From the NCBI RefSeq assembly GCF_011516825.1, contig NZ_WOTA01000005.1, forward strand, positions 1-64,000: 64,000 bases of DNA, given 5' to 3'. The stretch comes from Acetobacter oeni. Its GTDB lineage: Bacteria > Pseudomonadota > Alphaproteobacteria > Acetobacterales > Acetobacteraceae. Of this stretch, positions 7,918 through 16,441 are shown piece after piece. The notes below the pieces were generated by a model. It did not search any database. It saw only the letters and a list, made by a program, of their open reading frames with translations, and was not told the DNA's origin. The position numbers and the translations under genes were made by a program. How positions within the stretch are numbered: position 1 is the first letter of the stretch; the number at the start of each line of letters is the position of its first letter.

Positions 7918-9285
7918 TCAGTTCTCACCTTGTCCAGCAGCACCACGCACCGGATAACCAAGCAGCCCGGCATGTTCCAGAGCCGCTCCCAGTGTGAACA
8001 GCGCCTGTTCCTGCCCGGGGGCTGCAATAATCTGCACCCCGAGTGGCAGCTCCGCGACAGGTTCCGCACCCGGCGCTATCGGCGCGGCCAGGATCGGGAA
8101 ACCCGCCAATGTCAGTGGCTGCGTAAACAACCCCAGATTGGCCCGTGCCGACACAGCCTCTCCACCCACCGTAATCGTCGGCTGATCGATCCGTGGCGCA
8201 GGTCCGACCGTTGCCGGTGCGATCAGAATGTCTGTTTCCCGAAATACCTCATGTAGATGCTCCCGAAACCAGTTCCGCAATCGATGCGCCTGAATGATTG
8301 GAGACGCCGGCAACAGCGCGCCGGCCATCAGCCTGTCCCGCGTCGCCGGATCGTATTCCGGTGCCTGGTGTCGCAGTCTCGGCAAATGCAGATTTCCTCC
8401 TTCAGAGGCTGTAATAATAAACGCTGCTGCCCGTGCCCGCGCTACCTCTGGCAACCCGACAGTTTTCGTGGAGGAAAGAAACCCCATAATCCGGTCAATG
8501 CCGTCGATCAGCCCGGGCGCCAGATCACGCTCGAACCAGCCGCCAAGACGTGCTACACGTAACGCTCCGACATCGGGCTCCTCGCCTCCGGCCTTGCCAT
8601 CCATCGCCTCAAACGCAAGTTTCAGATCGGTGGAATTCCCGGCAAAAGGTCCGATGGTATCGAAACTTGCCGCAAACGGATAAATTCCTTCAAGCGGTAA
8701 CCGTCCCTGAGTTGGTCGCAAACCCCAGACACCACACAGGGCCGCAGGAACCCGGATCGATCCGTTTGTATCCGATCCGAGCGTTACTGGCAGCATTCCC
8801 GCTGCCACCGCTGCCGCCGATCCACCTGAGGATCCGCCGGCCAGCCGTTCCGTATCGCGCGGATTTCTTGTCGTTCCGTAATGAGAATTTTCGGTCGCAA
8901 ACCCGTATGCGAACTCATCCATGTTCAGCGTCGCGACCGGAATCGCTCCGGCCGCAACCAGCCGTCGGACCACCGCCGCGTCCCGCACTGCCGGAGGATT
9001 TTTCTTTAACACAGTGGAGCCCGCCGTCGTGACAATCCCCTCCATATCGAAAAGATCTTTCACTCCGAACGGTACCCCGACCAGCGGCCCTACCGGCTCA
9101 CCATTCGCAATCCGTGCGTCAATCAACCCGGCTGCCCTCAACGCCCGATCCGCCAGAAGCCGCGTTACACAACCATAAGCCTGATCATGTGTTTCCAGCG
9201 TATGCAGCGTAGTCTCAATGACCTCCCGCGCCGTACGCAGGCCAAAACGAATATTGTCCGCCAGTGTAGCTGCGCTCAGCGTCAT
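7918..9285 (-). CDS. hpxY: AtzE/HpxY-family amidase
   Basis: This 455-residue amidase-signature enzyme shows the Ser-cisSer-Lys catalytic set in GVPFGVKDLFD (Lys) and RLAGGSSGGSAAAVAAG (the two serines), followed by GSDTNGSIRVPAALCG. The closest relatives by motif are AtzE, the 1-carboxybiuret hydrolase catalytic subunit, and HpxY of the Klebsiella urate cluster. AtzE works as a complex with the small AtzG protein, and an AtzG-like gene lies immediately upstream with a four-base overlap. In this operon I infer action on a carbamoylated ureide product such as oxalurate, but the substrate is not shown by sequence. The HpxZ/AtzH partner seen in Klebsiella is absent. Confidence 0.82.
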   Translation of the reverse strand: MTLSAATLADNIRFGLRTAREVIETTLHTLETHDQAYGCVTRLLADRALRAAGLIDARIANGEPVGPLVGVPFGVKDLFDMEGIVTTAGSTVLKKNPPAVRDAAVVRRLVAAGAIPVATLNMDEFAYGFATENSHYGTTRNPRDTERLAGGSSGGSAAAVAAGMLPVTLGSDTNGSIRVPAALCGVWGLRPTQGRLPLEGIYPFAASFDTIGPFAGNSTDLKLAFEAMDGKAGGEEPDVGALRVARLGGWFERDLAPGLIDGIDRIMGFLSSTKTVGLPEVARARAAAFIITASEGGNLHLPRLRHQAPEYDPATRDRLMAGALLPASPIIQAHRLRNWFREHLHEVFRETDILIAPATVGPAPRIDQPTITVGGEAVSARANLGLFTQPLTLAGFPILAAPIAPGAEPVAELPLGVQIIAAPGQEQALFTLGAALEHAGLLGYPVRGAAGQGEN

Positions 9286-9503
9286 GGCACATATCCAAAT
9301 GCAGGCTCGCAGTCATCCGGAAGAACCAGTCCGTCAACCAGCGCAACATAACCACGCAGAGTTTCGATGTTGAATATCACACCCGGCAGACAGTCATCAG
9401 GAATTACAAGATCAACCTGGCGCGCCAGAACAGCCACGTCCCGCGCCATCTCCAGAACTGCGGCGCGCTCCTTATCGTCATCGTCGGACCGGATTCCTGC
9501 CAT
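9282..9503 (-). CDS. hpxX: AtzG/HpxX-like small subunit (DUF4089)
   Basis: This 73-residue acidic protein matches the AtzG-like DUF4089 family: a helical N-terminal half, then the conserved LPGVIFNIETLRGYVALVD and a C-terminal LVLPDDCEPAFGYVP. AtzG stabilises and partners AtzE, and the two genes overlap by ATGA here. I chose the ATG at 9503 because an AGGGAG ribosome binding site lies nine bases upstream and the length then matches the family. An upstream GTG/ATG start near 9584 would add 27 residues of charged, unconserved sequence. It is the first gene of the ureide operon. Confidence 0.85.
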   Translation of the reverse strand: MAGIRSDDDDKERAAVLEMARDVAVLARQVDLVIPDDCLPGVIFNIETLRGYVALVDGLVLPDDCEPAFGYVP

Positions 9504-9587
9504 GGTCTGCATCTCCCTGTGTCGGTGCTTTTTCCAATATAACGCAGCATCATGTCTCTCACGATCCCCGCTTTGGATCATCACATA

Positions 9588-9610
9588 AAACAGGTTCCCG
9601 GAAACTGTTT
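9588..9610. promoter_or_regulatory. 23-bp palindrome upstream of the ureide operon (putative operator)
   Basis: The sequence reads AAACAGGTTCC, a central C, then GGAAACTGTTT. Ten of the eleven pairs around the centre are complementary. It lies about 85 bases upstream of the hpxX start, where a regulator of the eight-gene operon could bind. No regulator gene is adjacent. The rest of the 9504-9775 gap is AT-richer and shows no gene. Confidence 0.45.
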
Positions 9611-9775
9611 CAAAAGCATCTCTGTATGTAAACCAACGCGCTTTCTTGCACTTTAATGCTTACGCACGCTCGGGTCGTATTACCTCAAAACATAAAAATA
9701 CGAGCAATGAGTTCTTCGTCCGCCGCAATACCTGAAACACTCCTTCAATCTTCAGAAGTCGAACTCTGATGATCA

Positions 9776-11230
9776 TTATTCAACGGGTGGTTCAGTGCTC
9801 ACAAGCTCAGGCGTATTATAGGCCAGCAAACTGTCGAGATGATACTGTCCATCCGTCACAAACAGATCCCGTGTCAGTCCGCGTACCAATCGCTCCACAC
9901 CAAAGCGCATTCCGCTGATCGACGACCCGGACAGCCCCATGCTCGGCGTCGCCGAAAATGTGAAATTATGAATCGCTGCCAGCATTGGCGCCTTCGGATC
10001 AGAAGCTGTTTTGGGCAGAAACTGATAGACATCGCCAAGATAGGGGTGCGCGGCGATTGTCGCATGCCACTCGCCCTCCGGCGGTGCAAACCGATCTCTC
10101 CAGAGCGCGACAGAGGATGCAAAGGACGCTGTTTCCGGACGCTGCGCAAGATCAACCGTAAAGCCGGTACCGATGATCACAAAATCATATCGCTTCTGGC
10201 CCAGAGGCGTAGACACCACGATTTCGTCATCTTCCATCCGCACGGCATCCCAGGAACATCCTGTATGAAAAGTAAAATTCTTATGTCGTCGACAGCGCCA
10301 GAACGTATCCTGCGGCGGCGGCTGATTCAGATCATAGATATGCGCCATAAACCGCCAGCGCAGCAGATCCGGAAGTGCAGCGAACTGTGACAGAAAGCCT
10401 GTATTTTCCATCCAGCGATACGGATTAACTGACGGCACAACTTTGCGACGCAGACACAGATCGACCGACCCGACGCCCGCCTCAAGCGCAGTCGCCGCGT
10501 TGTCAAAAGCCGAAGCCCCCGCCCCCAGAACACCGATCCGCTTTCCACGCAGTGCTTCGAAATCAATTGCCTCTGACGTATGTGCGAAACGCTCACGCGG
10601 CAGCGCCTCCCGAATGAATGCCGGCGTGTTCCAGCATCCACCTCCGTCAATCCCGGTTGCTAGCACCAGTTTACGCGCATAACGCACAGCCTCATTCCCG
10701 GCTGAATCTGCAAAAGTCAGCTTCAGAACACCGTTTTCCCAGGCCACATGCTGAAAACTGCGATCATTCTCTACTGGCAGTCCGAGTGTGTCACGATACC
10801 AGTCAAGATAAGACTGCCAGTCATGCCGCGAGATTTTGTTCAGATCCTCCCATGCGTCATTCCCGTAACGTGCTTCAAACCACGCCCGCGGCGTCAGGCT
10901 GGGCACCCCAAGATCCGGACCCGTCACATATTTTGGTGTTCGTAGTGTAATCATGCGGGCAAATGTTACCCACGGCCCCTCGCCACCACGATGCGCCCGG
11001 TCAAATACGCAGACATTATCGATATTAAGCCGCTTAAGAGCAAAAGCCGCAGCCAGACCACCCTGGCCTGCTCCGATGATCGCAACATCCAGCACCGGCT
11101 GTCCGTTATGTTCCGTGCGCTTCATCCAGTCCGTCCGCGGATAGCGGATCAGATCAAGATCGCGTTTCGCCTTCTCTGCCAACGCCTTCAATCTGGTCTC
11201 ATTATGTCGGGTTTCAGCAGGTCCGGCCAT
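9776..11230 (-). CDS. flavin-containing monooxygenase / NAD(P)-binding FAD oxidoreductase
   Basis: This 484-residue two-dinucleotide-binding flavoenzyme has VAIIGAGQGGLAAAFALKRL for FAD near residues 45-65 and IGVLGAGASAFDNAATALEAG for NAD(P) near 230-250. It also has ATGIDGGG and VIIGTGFTVDL segments typical of class B monooxygenases. I start at the ATG at 11230 because GAGGGTG precedes it with good spacing. An upstream start at 11269 adds 13 residues. It lies on the same strand as the ureide operon, 270 bases upstream of hpxX, with the palindrome between. The classical urate hydroxylase HpxO is a different flavoprotein class, and no urate oxidase is seen here. A role in an upstream or side reaction of ureide catabolism is therefore only a hypothesis. 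Confidence 0.8.
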   Translation of the reverse strand: MAGPAETRHNETRLKALAEKAKRDLDLIRYPRTDWMKRTEHNGQPVLDVAIIGAGQGGLAAAFALKRLNIDNVCVFDRAHRGGEGPWVTFARMITLRTPKYVTGPDLGVPSLTPRAWFEARYGNDAWEDLNKISRHDWQSYLDWYRDTLGLPVENDRSFQHVAWENGVLKLTFADSAGNEAVRYARKLVLATGIDGGGCWNTPAFIREALPRERFAHTSEAIDFEALRGKRIGVLGAGASAFDNAATALEAGVGSVDLCLRRKVVPSVNPYRWMENTGFLSQFAALPDLLRWRFMAHIYDLNQPPPQDTFWRCRRHKNFTFHTGCSWDAVRMEDDEIVVSTPLGQKRYDFVIIGTGFTVDLAQRPETASFASSVALWRDRFAPPEGEWHATIAAHPYLGDVYQFLPKTASDPKAPMLAAIHNFTFSATPSMGLSGSSISGMRFGVERLVRGLTRDLFVTDGQYHLDSLLAYNTPELVSTEPPVE

Positions 11231-11441
11231 TTTTACACCCTCAGATCGTTCTGAATTCGCACCATACACAATTCACGGACGGCATGCTGCGTTTTGGAAC
11301 GGATGGTCGCGCCCCCCGACGCGACCGAGTGATTCCCCCACTCGCACCATCCTGAGATCGAAACTAACGGCTTTCCCCAGTGCATCGTCCAGTACAATAT
11401 TCTGACCAGACCGTTGTCATTTCAGCAACAGGCAGCTCATA

Positions 11442-11477
11442 CGGAAGGCGTACCTCTCAAGGCACGCCGCCTTTCCG
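11442..11477. terminator. imperfect inverted repeat, possible terminator
   Basis: GGCGTACC and GGCACGCC, separated by TCTCAA, form a stem with one mismatch, extended by GGAA and TTTCC arms. It sits just beyond the 3' end of the aldo/keto reductase gene on the other side of which the monooxygenase promoter region begins. There is no T-run on either strand, so termination is uncertain. The 11231-11485 gap shows nothing else. Confidence 0.3.
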
Positions 11478-11485
11478 ATTAACAA

Positions 11486-12472
11486 TCAGACGTCCGGAGG
11501 CGCCATAAACTCAGGTCCCACCGGATCAGGAATATCCCGCGTCAGAATCTCGTCGATCTCACGCATATCCTGTTCACTCAGAGACCAGCCCGATGCCTCG
11601 TCGACACCGCTGATCTGGGCCGGACGTCGTGCGCCCCACAAAGCAATTGTCGGCCCCCGATCCAGAATCCATCGGATCGCAAGCGCCAGAAGTGATTTTC
11701 CATGACGATCTGCAACTGTCTTCAGATCATCAACGGCTTTCAGATACTGACCAAATCGTGGCTGCTGAAACTTCGGATCAGAACTTCTCAGATCATCCTT
11801 TCCGAATTTTGAATCAGCATTCATCTTCCCGGAAAGTAATCCACGACACAGCGGGCCATAGGCCAGAGCCACAAGATCATGCTTCTTTGCGTAAGGGAGA
11901 ATGTCTTTCTCAATCTCACGTTCGAAAAGATTATACGGCGGCTGAATTGCCGCCAGCGGCGCCTCAGCACGGAATTCGTCAAGCTGAGCCACAGAGAAAT
12001 TACTTACTCCCAGCGCCAGAACCTTGCCCTCTTTCCGCAGGGCCTCAAGTATTTTCGCAACCTCGCCTATGCTCACCTTCGGATCCGGCCAGTGGACCTG
12101 GATCAGATCAATGCGATCCGTTCGCAGACGCTTCAGCGAGTCTTCAACTTCCTGCCGAAGCCGCTCCGGATGACTATCCCGGAAAACCTTTCCGTCTTTC
12201 CAGTTCAGTCCCAGCTTCGTAGCCAGCAGCACTTTGTTACGCCGTCCTTCGACAGCTTTACCTACAACCTCTTCTGAATGACCAAACCCATAAACCGGCG
12301 CCGTATCAATCAGGTTAATCCCGAGATCCAGTGCCTCATGCACCGTTTTTATGGCGTTATCATCATCCGGCCCTCCCCACATCCAGCCGCCAATAGCCCA
12401 GGTGCCCAACGCAATACGTGAAGCCGGAAAAGGCAATCCCGGGATAGAGATGCTTTCAATACTCTCCGCCAT
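11486..12472 (-). CDS. aldo/keto reductase (AKR11-like)
   Basis: This 328-residue (alpha/beta)8 NADPH-dependent reductase shows the catalytic tetrad context: DLGINLIDTAPVYGFGHSEE with Asp and Tyr, LATKLGLNW with Lys, and LIQVHWPDP with His. The IALGTWAIGGWMWGG opening and the C-terminal GARRPAQI cofactor loop resemble the AKR11 subgroup found in acetic acid bacteria, whose members reduce aldehydes such as glyceraldehyde. Exact substrate cannot be read from sequence. It lies on the same strand as the flavin monooxygenase, about 255 bases upstream of it, and is probably its own transcription unit. The 12473-12705 gap on its 5' side shows no gene. Confidence 0.9.
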   Translation of the reverse strand: MAESIESISIPGLPFPASRIALGTWAIGGWMWGGPDDDNAIKTVHEALDLGINLIDTAPVYGFGHSEEVVGKAVEGRRNKVLLATKLGLNWKDGKVFRDSHPERLRQEVEDSLKRLRTDRIDLIQVHWPDPKVSIGEVAKILEALRKEGKVLALGVSNFSVAQLDEFRAEAPLAAIQPPYNLFEREIEKDILPYAKKHDLVALAYGPLCRGLLSGKMNADSKFGKDDLRSSDPKFQQPRFGQYLKAVDDLKTVADRHGKSLLALAIRWILDRGPTIALWGARRPAQISGVDEASGWSLSEQDMREIDEILTRDIPDPVGPEFMAPPDV

Positions 12473-12705
12473 CAGAATATCCTTCTTTTAGCTGTGTTTA
12501 CTCGTAAACGGCCTTAAACACCCCGAGTGGTGAAACGCCTGCACGTCCCGTTTATTCCGCATAGCCTCCGAACCGGAAATGATCTGGAGTATGGAAAAGG
12601 CAGATTATCATAGCTGCATTATTCAGGCGGGAATCAGACACGCCATGTCAGTAATTCCGCTCTTCTGAATCTATTTCCAAAGGCAGCGGAAAACGGGCAG
12701 ATATT

Positions 12706-13491
12706 TCAACCGAACCGACGTATCAGTTCAGCATAAAAGTGGTCAAATGGAGGTAACTCCATCTGTTCGCTTTCTTCAATGTCAACGTTCCTGAGACGCT
12801 GAAGTTCTGCAAGAAAAAACACCTGAGATCTCGGTGACGGCGGAACAGGCGCTCCTTTTGGAGCCGCCGCATTCGCATCAATCAAAACATCAATCTCCGA
12901 GCACAGATCTTCATCCAGCCCGTCACAAAGCATGCTGAAATCACCCGGAACAACACCGCGTTTGTCAGCAATCCAGCGTGCGGCCAATATTGCCCGCATA
13001 GCGTCGATAAACTCAGCGCTCGTTGTCGTGCTGCCCAGTTTCCATCCACCGAGAAGCTTCTGAGCGAGATCGAGTTCACGCAGGTAGTCAGATGCCGGAC
13101 GCATACTTCGTACCGAAAAACTGCGCAGGCGTGTCAATACGTCTGTATCGACACGATATGTCACAGCACTTCGGAGCCACGAGGTCTTTTCTGCATCCTC
13201 GTTTTTCATTGTTTTCAAGAGCCGCCCGATATCCCATCCGGTCAGCGTAAAATCATCTGATACAGGAAGTTCAACCAGATCCGCTCCTGGTATCAGCTGC
13301 AAATACCAGTCAAGACGATGAACATACACAAACTGAACCCGATGCGGGCTGTCCAGACAGGGCGCGCCGCCGCCACGAGGTCCGGAATCCAGGGCCAGAA
13401 TAATCCGGGAATCAAGCGATTCTTCAATCTGTTCGAGAGAGCGTTCAATAATCTCCATAATTTCCGAACTTACTTTATTGATCACGCTCAT
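12706..13491 (-). CDS. YcgL-like nucleotidyltransferase-fold protein with degenerate active site
   Basis: This 261-residue protein resembles the YcgL/RlaP-type nucleotidyltransferase family (PF10127) through VQFVYVHRLDWYLQL, the GWDIGRLLKTM helix and WLRSAVTYRVD. In active members the segment before VRFIYV reads roughly GSRAxGxxxxxSDYD, with a G-S motif and a catalytic D-x-D. Here it reads LDSGPRGGGAPCLDSPHRVQF, so the two metal-binding aspartates appear replaced by Pro-His-Arg. That suggests an inactive or repurposed fold. It stands alone on the minus strand between the aldo/keto reductase and moaA. The 155-base gap to moaA shows no recognisable signal. Family assignment is moderate; loss of the acids is seen directly. 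Confidence 0.6.
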   Translation of the reverse strand: MSVINKVSSEIMEIIERSLEQIEESLDSRIILALDSGPRGGGAPCLDSPHRVQFVYVHRLDWYLQLIPGADLVELPVSDDFTLTGWDIGRLLKTMKNEDAEKTSWLRSAVTYRVDTDVLTRLRSFSVRSMRPASDYLRELDLAQKLLGGWKLGSTTTSAEFIDAMRAILAARWIADKRGVVPGDFSMLCDGLDEDLCSEIDVLIDANAAAPKGAPVPPSPRSQVFFLAELQRLRNVDIEESEQMELPPFDHFYAELIRRFG

Positions 13492-13647
13492 TCCTGGCCT
13501 CGTTACGCACGCCAGCCGGATCAGACACGAGACTCCTTAAAAAACGGAGAATCCCCGGCTCCGGCAATTTACAGAAACAATGTCATTTCCAGGAAACAAA
13601 GCGTCAACTCTCAACCACCTCTGACAGAAGATGTTTACGCGATAAAA

Positions 13648-14664
13648 TCAGCCACCTGTGACGCTCATATGACGTGCCGGCCCCTGCACAGCCCCATTCC
13701 CGCCTGAAATAAGAAAATCGTGACGCATCGGCTTATGAGTAAGTGCATCATTGATTGCAGCAAGAATATCCTCATCCGAACCACCAGCCCGCATGATGCC
13801 ACGCAGATCAGTCGCGCCTTCAGAGCCAAGGCATGTATAAAGCTGTCCCGTACAGGAGAGCCGTACTCTGTTACAGGTGTCGCAGAAATTATGGCTCATC
13901 GGTGTAATAAACCCCAGTCTGCGCCCCGTCTCAGCAATCCGGACATAACGTGCCGGACCGGCCACACCTGCAGGCTGCCCCTCCAGCGTCCAGCGTCGCT
14001 CAATATCACGTCGAACATCAGACAGCGGCAGATAATGCTCGCGGCGATCCTCTCCCGTCTCGCCCATGGGCATCGTCTCAATCAGGCACAAATCCGCACC
14101 GATTTCGCCACACCACCGAATCAGATCATCAAACTCATCATCATTTACCCCGGCCATCGCCACGGTGTTGATTCTCACTGCCAGGCCGGCTTTCCTGGCC
14201 ACCCCCACTCCACGCAATGTCTGATCCAGCCGACCGCGACGCGTAATCTTTTCGAAACGATCATCCCGAAGCGTATCAAGACTAACATTGATCCGTCTGA
14301 TTCCCGCCTCAGCCAGCGCCGAGGCATGTGTGGAAAGCTGACTTCCATTTGTCGTCAGAGTCAGTTCATCCAGACGCCCTGGTGCATGTTCTGACCATAG
14401 CCAGCGACCGATCCGGCCAATAAACCCGTCAATTCCCCGTCGAACCAGAGGCTCACCGCCAGTCAGCCTGATGCGTTTCACTCCCCGATTGATAAAAATC
14501 GCGCACAGCCGCTCCATCTCGTCAAAGTCGAGAACATCCTGACGCGGTAAAAAAACCATATCTTCCGCCATGCAATACACACAGCGCATATCGCACCGAT
14601 CCGTCACCGAAACGCGGAGATAAGAAATGTGTCTGCCATAACTATCAATGAAACTGGACTGCAT
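13648..14664 (-). CDS. moaA: GTP 3',8-cyclase (molybdenum cofactor biosynthesis)
   Basis: This radical-SAM enzyme converts GTP to (8S)-3',8-cyclo-7,8-dihydroguanosine 5'-triphosphate, the first step of molybdopterin synthesis. The N-terminal cluster motif CDMRCVYC, the RLTGGEPLVRRG segment and the C-terminal second cluster CDTCNRVRLSCTGQLYTCLG with three cysteines are all present, as is the C-terminal part needed for GTP binding, although the end reads MSVTGG rather than the usual GG tail. I chose the ATG at 14664, giving 338 residues, with CAGGA upstream. A GTG at 14748 would add 28 non-conserved residues. Confidence 0.93.
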   Translation of the reverse strand: MQSSFIDSYGRHISYLRVSVTDRCDMRCVYCMAEDMVFLPRQDVLDFDEMERLCAIFINRGVKRIRLTGGEPLVRRGIDGFIGRIGRWLWSEHAPGRLDELTLTTNGSQLSTHASALAEAGIRRINVSLDTLRDDRFEKITRRGRLDQTLRGVGVARKAGLAVRINTVAMAGVNDDEFDDLIRWCGEIGADLCLIETMPMGETGEDRREHYLPLSDVRRDIERRWTLEGQPAGVAGPARYVRIAETGRRLGFITPMSHNFCDTCNRVRLSCTGQLYTCLGSEGATDLRGIMRAGGSDEDILAAINDALTHKPMRHDFLISGGNGAVQGPARHMSVTGG

Positions 14665-14700
14665 CGGTCCTGTATACCGCAAAACCACTCTGCCGGTGAA

Positions 14701-14718
14701 GCCTTGCTGCTGCAAGGC
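14701..14718. other. hairpin in the moaA leader
   Basis: GCCTTGC and GCAAGGC form a perfect 7-bp stem with loop TGCT, just upstream of the chosen moaA start. The 14719-14823 stretch towards DUF3553 is AT-rich. I do not see the extended multi-stem architecture of a Moco riboswitch, so this is recorded only as a small hairpin. Confidence 0.3.
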
Positions 14719-14823
14719 ACGCCTGCCAGAAAGCAGCGGGACAACCACCTCAAAACTACTGCGCTAAAAAATTATCTTTTAAAATAAACAGGCTAAAATC
14801 TGTCTGGATTCAATATTTAACTG

Positions 14824-15024
14824 TTAAATAACAACAAGTTCAATGATTCTCGCGTCTAACATAATCTTCCCGACATGTTCAAAATTCACCGTCACGCGCG
14901 AGCCAATAGCTGACTGAACCTGTCCCGGCCCCCATTCGGGATGGTCAGGGTGCATGACCCACTGTCCAGGCTCCAGAAAGGAACGGAAGGCGCTCTGATC
15001 GGACAAGACACCTCCCGTTTCCAC
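14824..15024 (-). CDS. DUF3553 domain-containing protein
   Basis: This 66-residue protein is almost entirely a DUF3553 domain. LEPGQWVMHPDHPEWGPGQVQS, then GSRVTVNFEHVGKIML, form the compact beta-rich fold that resembles the Tudor-like segment found in UvrD/PcrA and CarD-type proteins. The family's function is unknown. The start is a GTG, and the gene begins seven bases after the stop of the phosphomannomutase gene, so it is probably co-transcribed with galU and pgm. Confidence 0.85.
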   Translation of the reverse strand: METGGVLSDQSAFRSFLEPGQWVMHPDHPEWGPGQVQSAIGSRVTVNFEHVGKIMLDARIIELVVI

Positions 15025-15031
15025 GGATCAC

Positions 15032-16441
15032 TCAGTGACCGGCATTCTCACCTGAAAAATCAGGCTTCTCAAGCCCGGACTTCTCAAGCTGAACAGTCAG
15101 CGCCTGTTTCAGATTCTCCAGTCCCTGCGCGCTCTTGCCTTCAGCGCGAGCCACAAGCACAGCCTGAGTATTGGATGCACGCAGCAGCCACCAGCCGTCT
15201 GGCGTGTTCACGCGAACACCATCGATCTCGGAGACATTCGCGCCATCTTTGCGAAGCCGTTCCGCGACTTCCTCAATCACCTTGAACTTACGATGATCGT
15301 CGCAATCAAAGCGGATCTCCGGTGTAGAAATCGTCGCAGGAAGCGCCTCCCGGAATGAAGACAGCGGCTTATCCATCCGTGCGACAATCCCGAGCACGCG
15401 GATCGCTGCGTAGATCGCATCATCAAAACCATACCATTTATCGGCAAAGAAGATGTGCCCGGACATTTCACCAGCAAGTGGCGACTTCGTCTCAGCCATT
15501 TTCGACTTAATCAGCGAATGTCCCGTACGCCACATCAGTGGCTCACCACCAGCCTTTTTCACCTCGTCAAACAACACCTGGCTGGCTTTGACATCGGCAA
15601 TGATCGTACCACCGGGATGCTGCTTTAACACATCACGAGCCAGCAGAACCAGGATTTGATCGCCCCAGAGAATTTCGCCTTTGTCGTCAATCAGACCGAT
15701 ACGATCCGCATCACCGTCAAAAGCAATCCCCAGATCAGCCTTATCTTTTTTCACAGCGTCAATCAGCTGTGTCAGATTACTGGCTACCGTAGGATCAGGG
15801 TGATGCGCCGGGAAATTTCCGTCGACCTCACCGTTCAGAACAATGTGTTCACCTGGCAGTCTGACCAGCAGATCCTTCAGAATGTCACCGGCAACACTGT
15901 TGCCATTATCCCAGACAACTTTCAGCTTACGATCACCACCATCGTAGTCCTTGAGCAGTCGGGTAATATACTGCTCTTTGATATCGATGGTCCTGACCGT
16001 ACCTTTCGCTTCAGGAACGACTTCACCGGTATGTGACAGATGCCCCAGATGCTTGATCTGCTCACCAAAGAATGGCTTACCGGCCAGCATCATCTTAAAT
16101 CCGTTATAATTCGCCGGATTATGGCTACCTGTGACCATAATGGCCCCGTCTGCTTTCAGCGTAACGGATCCAAAATACAGCATCGGCGTTGGCCCGCGTC
16201 CGATGCGAATCACATCTGCACCGGAAGCCACTGCCCCGTTTACGAGCGCCTCTTCAAGAGAGGGTGACGACAAGCGCCCATCATAGCCGATTACAACGGT
16301 CTTACCGCCATTCCCGATCACAATACTGGCAAAAGTGCGCCCGATCGCATAGGCATCCTCAACAGTCAGTGTCTTCCCGACGATACCGCGGATGTCATAT
16401 TCACGGAGACTCGTCGGTTCGAATGTATGTTTAAAACTCAT
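15032..16441 (-). CDS. phosphomannomutase/phosphoglucomutase
   Basis: This 469-residue alpha-D-phosphohexomutase of the AlgC/ManB group has all four domains. The phospho-acceptor serine is in MVTGSHNPANYNGFK near residue 105, the Mg loop is AFDGDADRIGLID near 240, the sugar-binding loop is EMSGHIFF near 325, and the C-terminal phosphate-binding loop is LLRASNTQAVLVARAEG. It interconverts the 1- and 6-phosphates of mannose or glucose to feed GDP-mannose or UDP-glucose synthesis. Its start overlaps the galU stop by four bases. The pairing with galU indicates a UDP-glucose supply role for cell-surface glycans or cellulose-like polymers. Confidence 0.93.
   Translation of the reverse strand: MSFKHTFEPTSLREYDIRGIVGKTLTVEDAYAIGRTFASIVIGNGGKTVVIGYDGRLSSPSLEEALVNGAVASGADVIRIGRGPTPMLYFGSVTLKADGAIMVTGSHNPANYNGFKMMLAGKPFFGEQIKHLGHLSHTGEVVPEAKGTVRTIDIKEQYITRLLKDYDGGDRKLKVVWDNGNSVAGDILKDLLVRLPGEHIVLNGEVDGNFPAHHPDPTVASNLTQLIDAVKKDKADLGIAFDGDADRIGLIDDKGEILWGDQILVLLARDVLKQHPGGTIIADVKASQVLFDEVKKAGGEPLMWRTGHSLIKSKMAETKSPLAGEMSGHIFFADKWYGFDDAIYAAIRVLGIVARMDKPLSSFREALPATISTPEIRFDCDDHRKFKVIEEVAERLRKDGANVSEIDGVRVNTPDGWWLLRASNTQAVLVARAEGKSAQGLENLKQALTVQLEKSGLEKPDFSGENAGH

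Noticed and set aside
9776-11230. Siderophore N-hydroxylase (SidA/IucD/PvdA type)
   Set aside because: The two Rossmann motifs also fit, but no siderophore synthesis genes are near and the context is purine/ureide catabolism.
14701-14718. Moco riboswitch in the moaA leader
   Set aside because: Only one short hairpin is visible; the expected multi-helix junction is not found.
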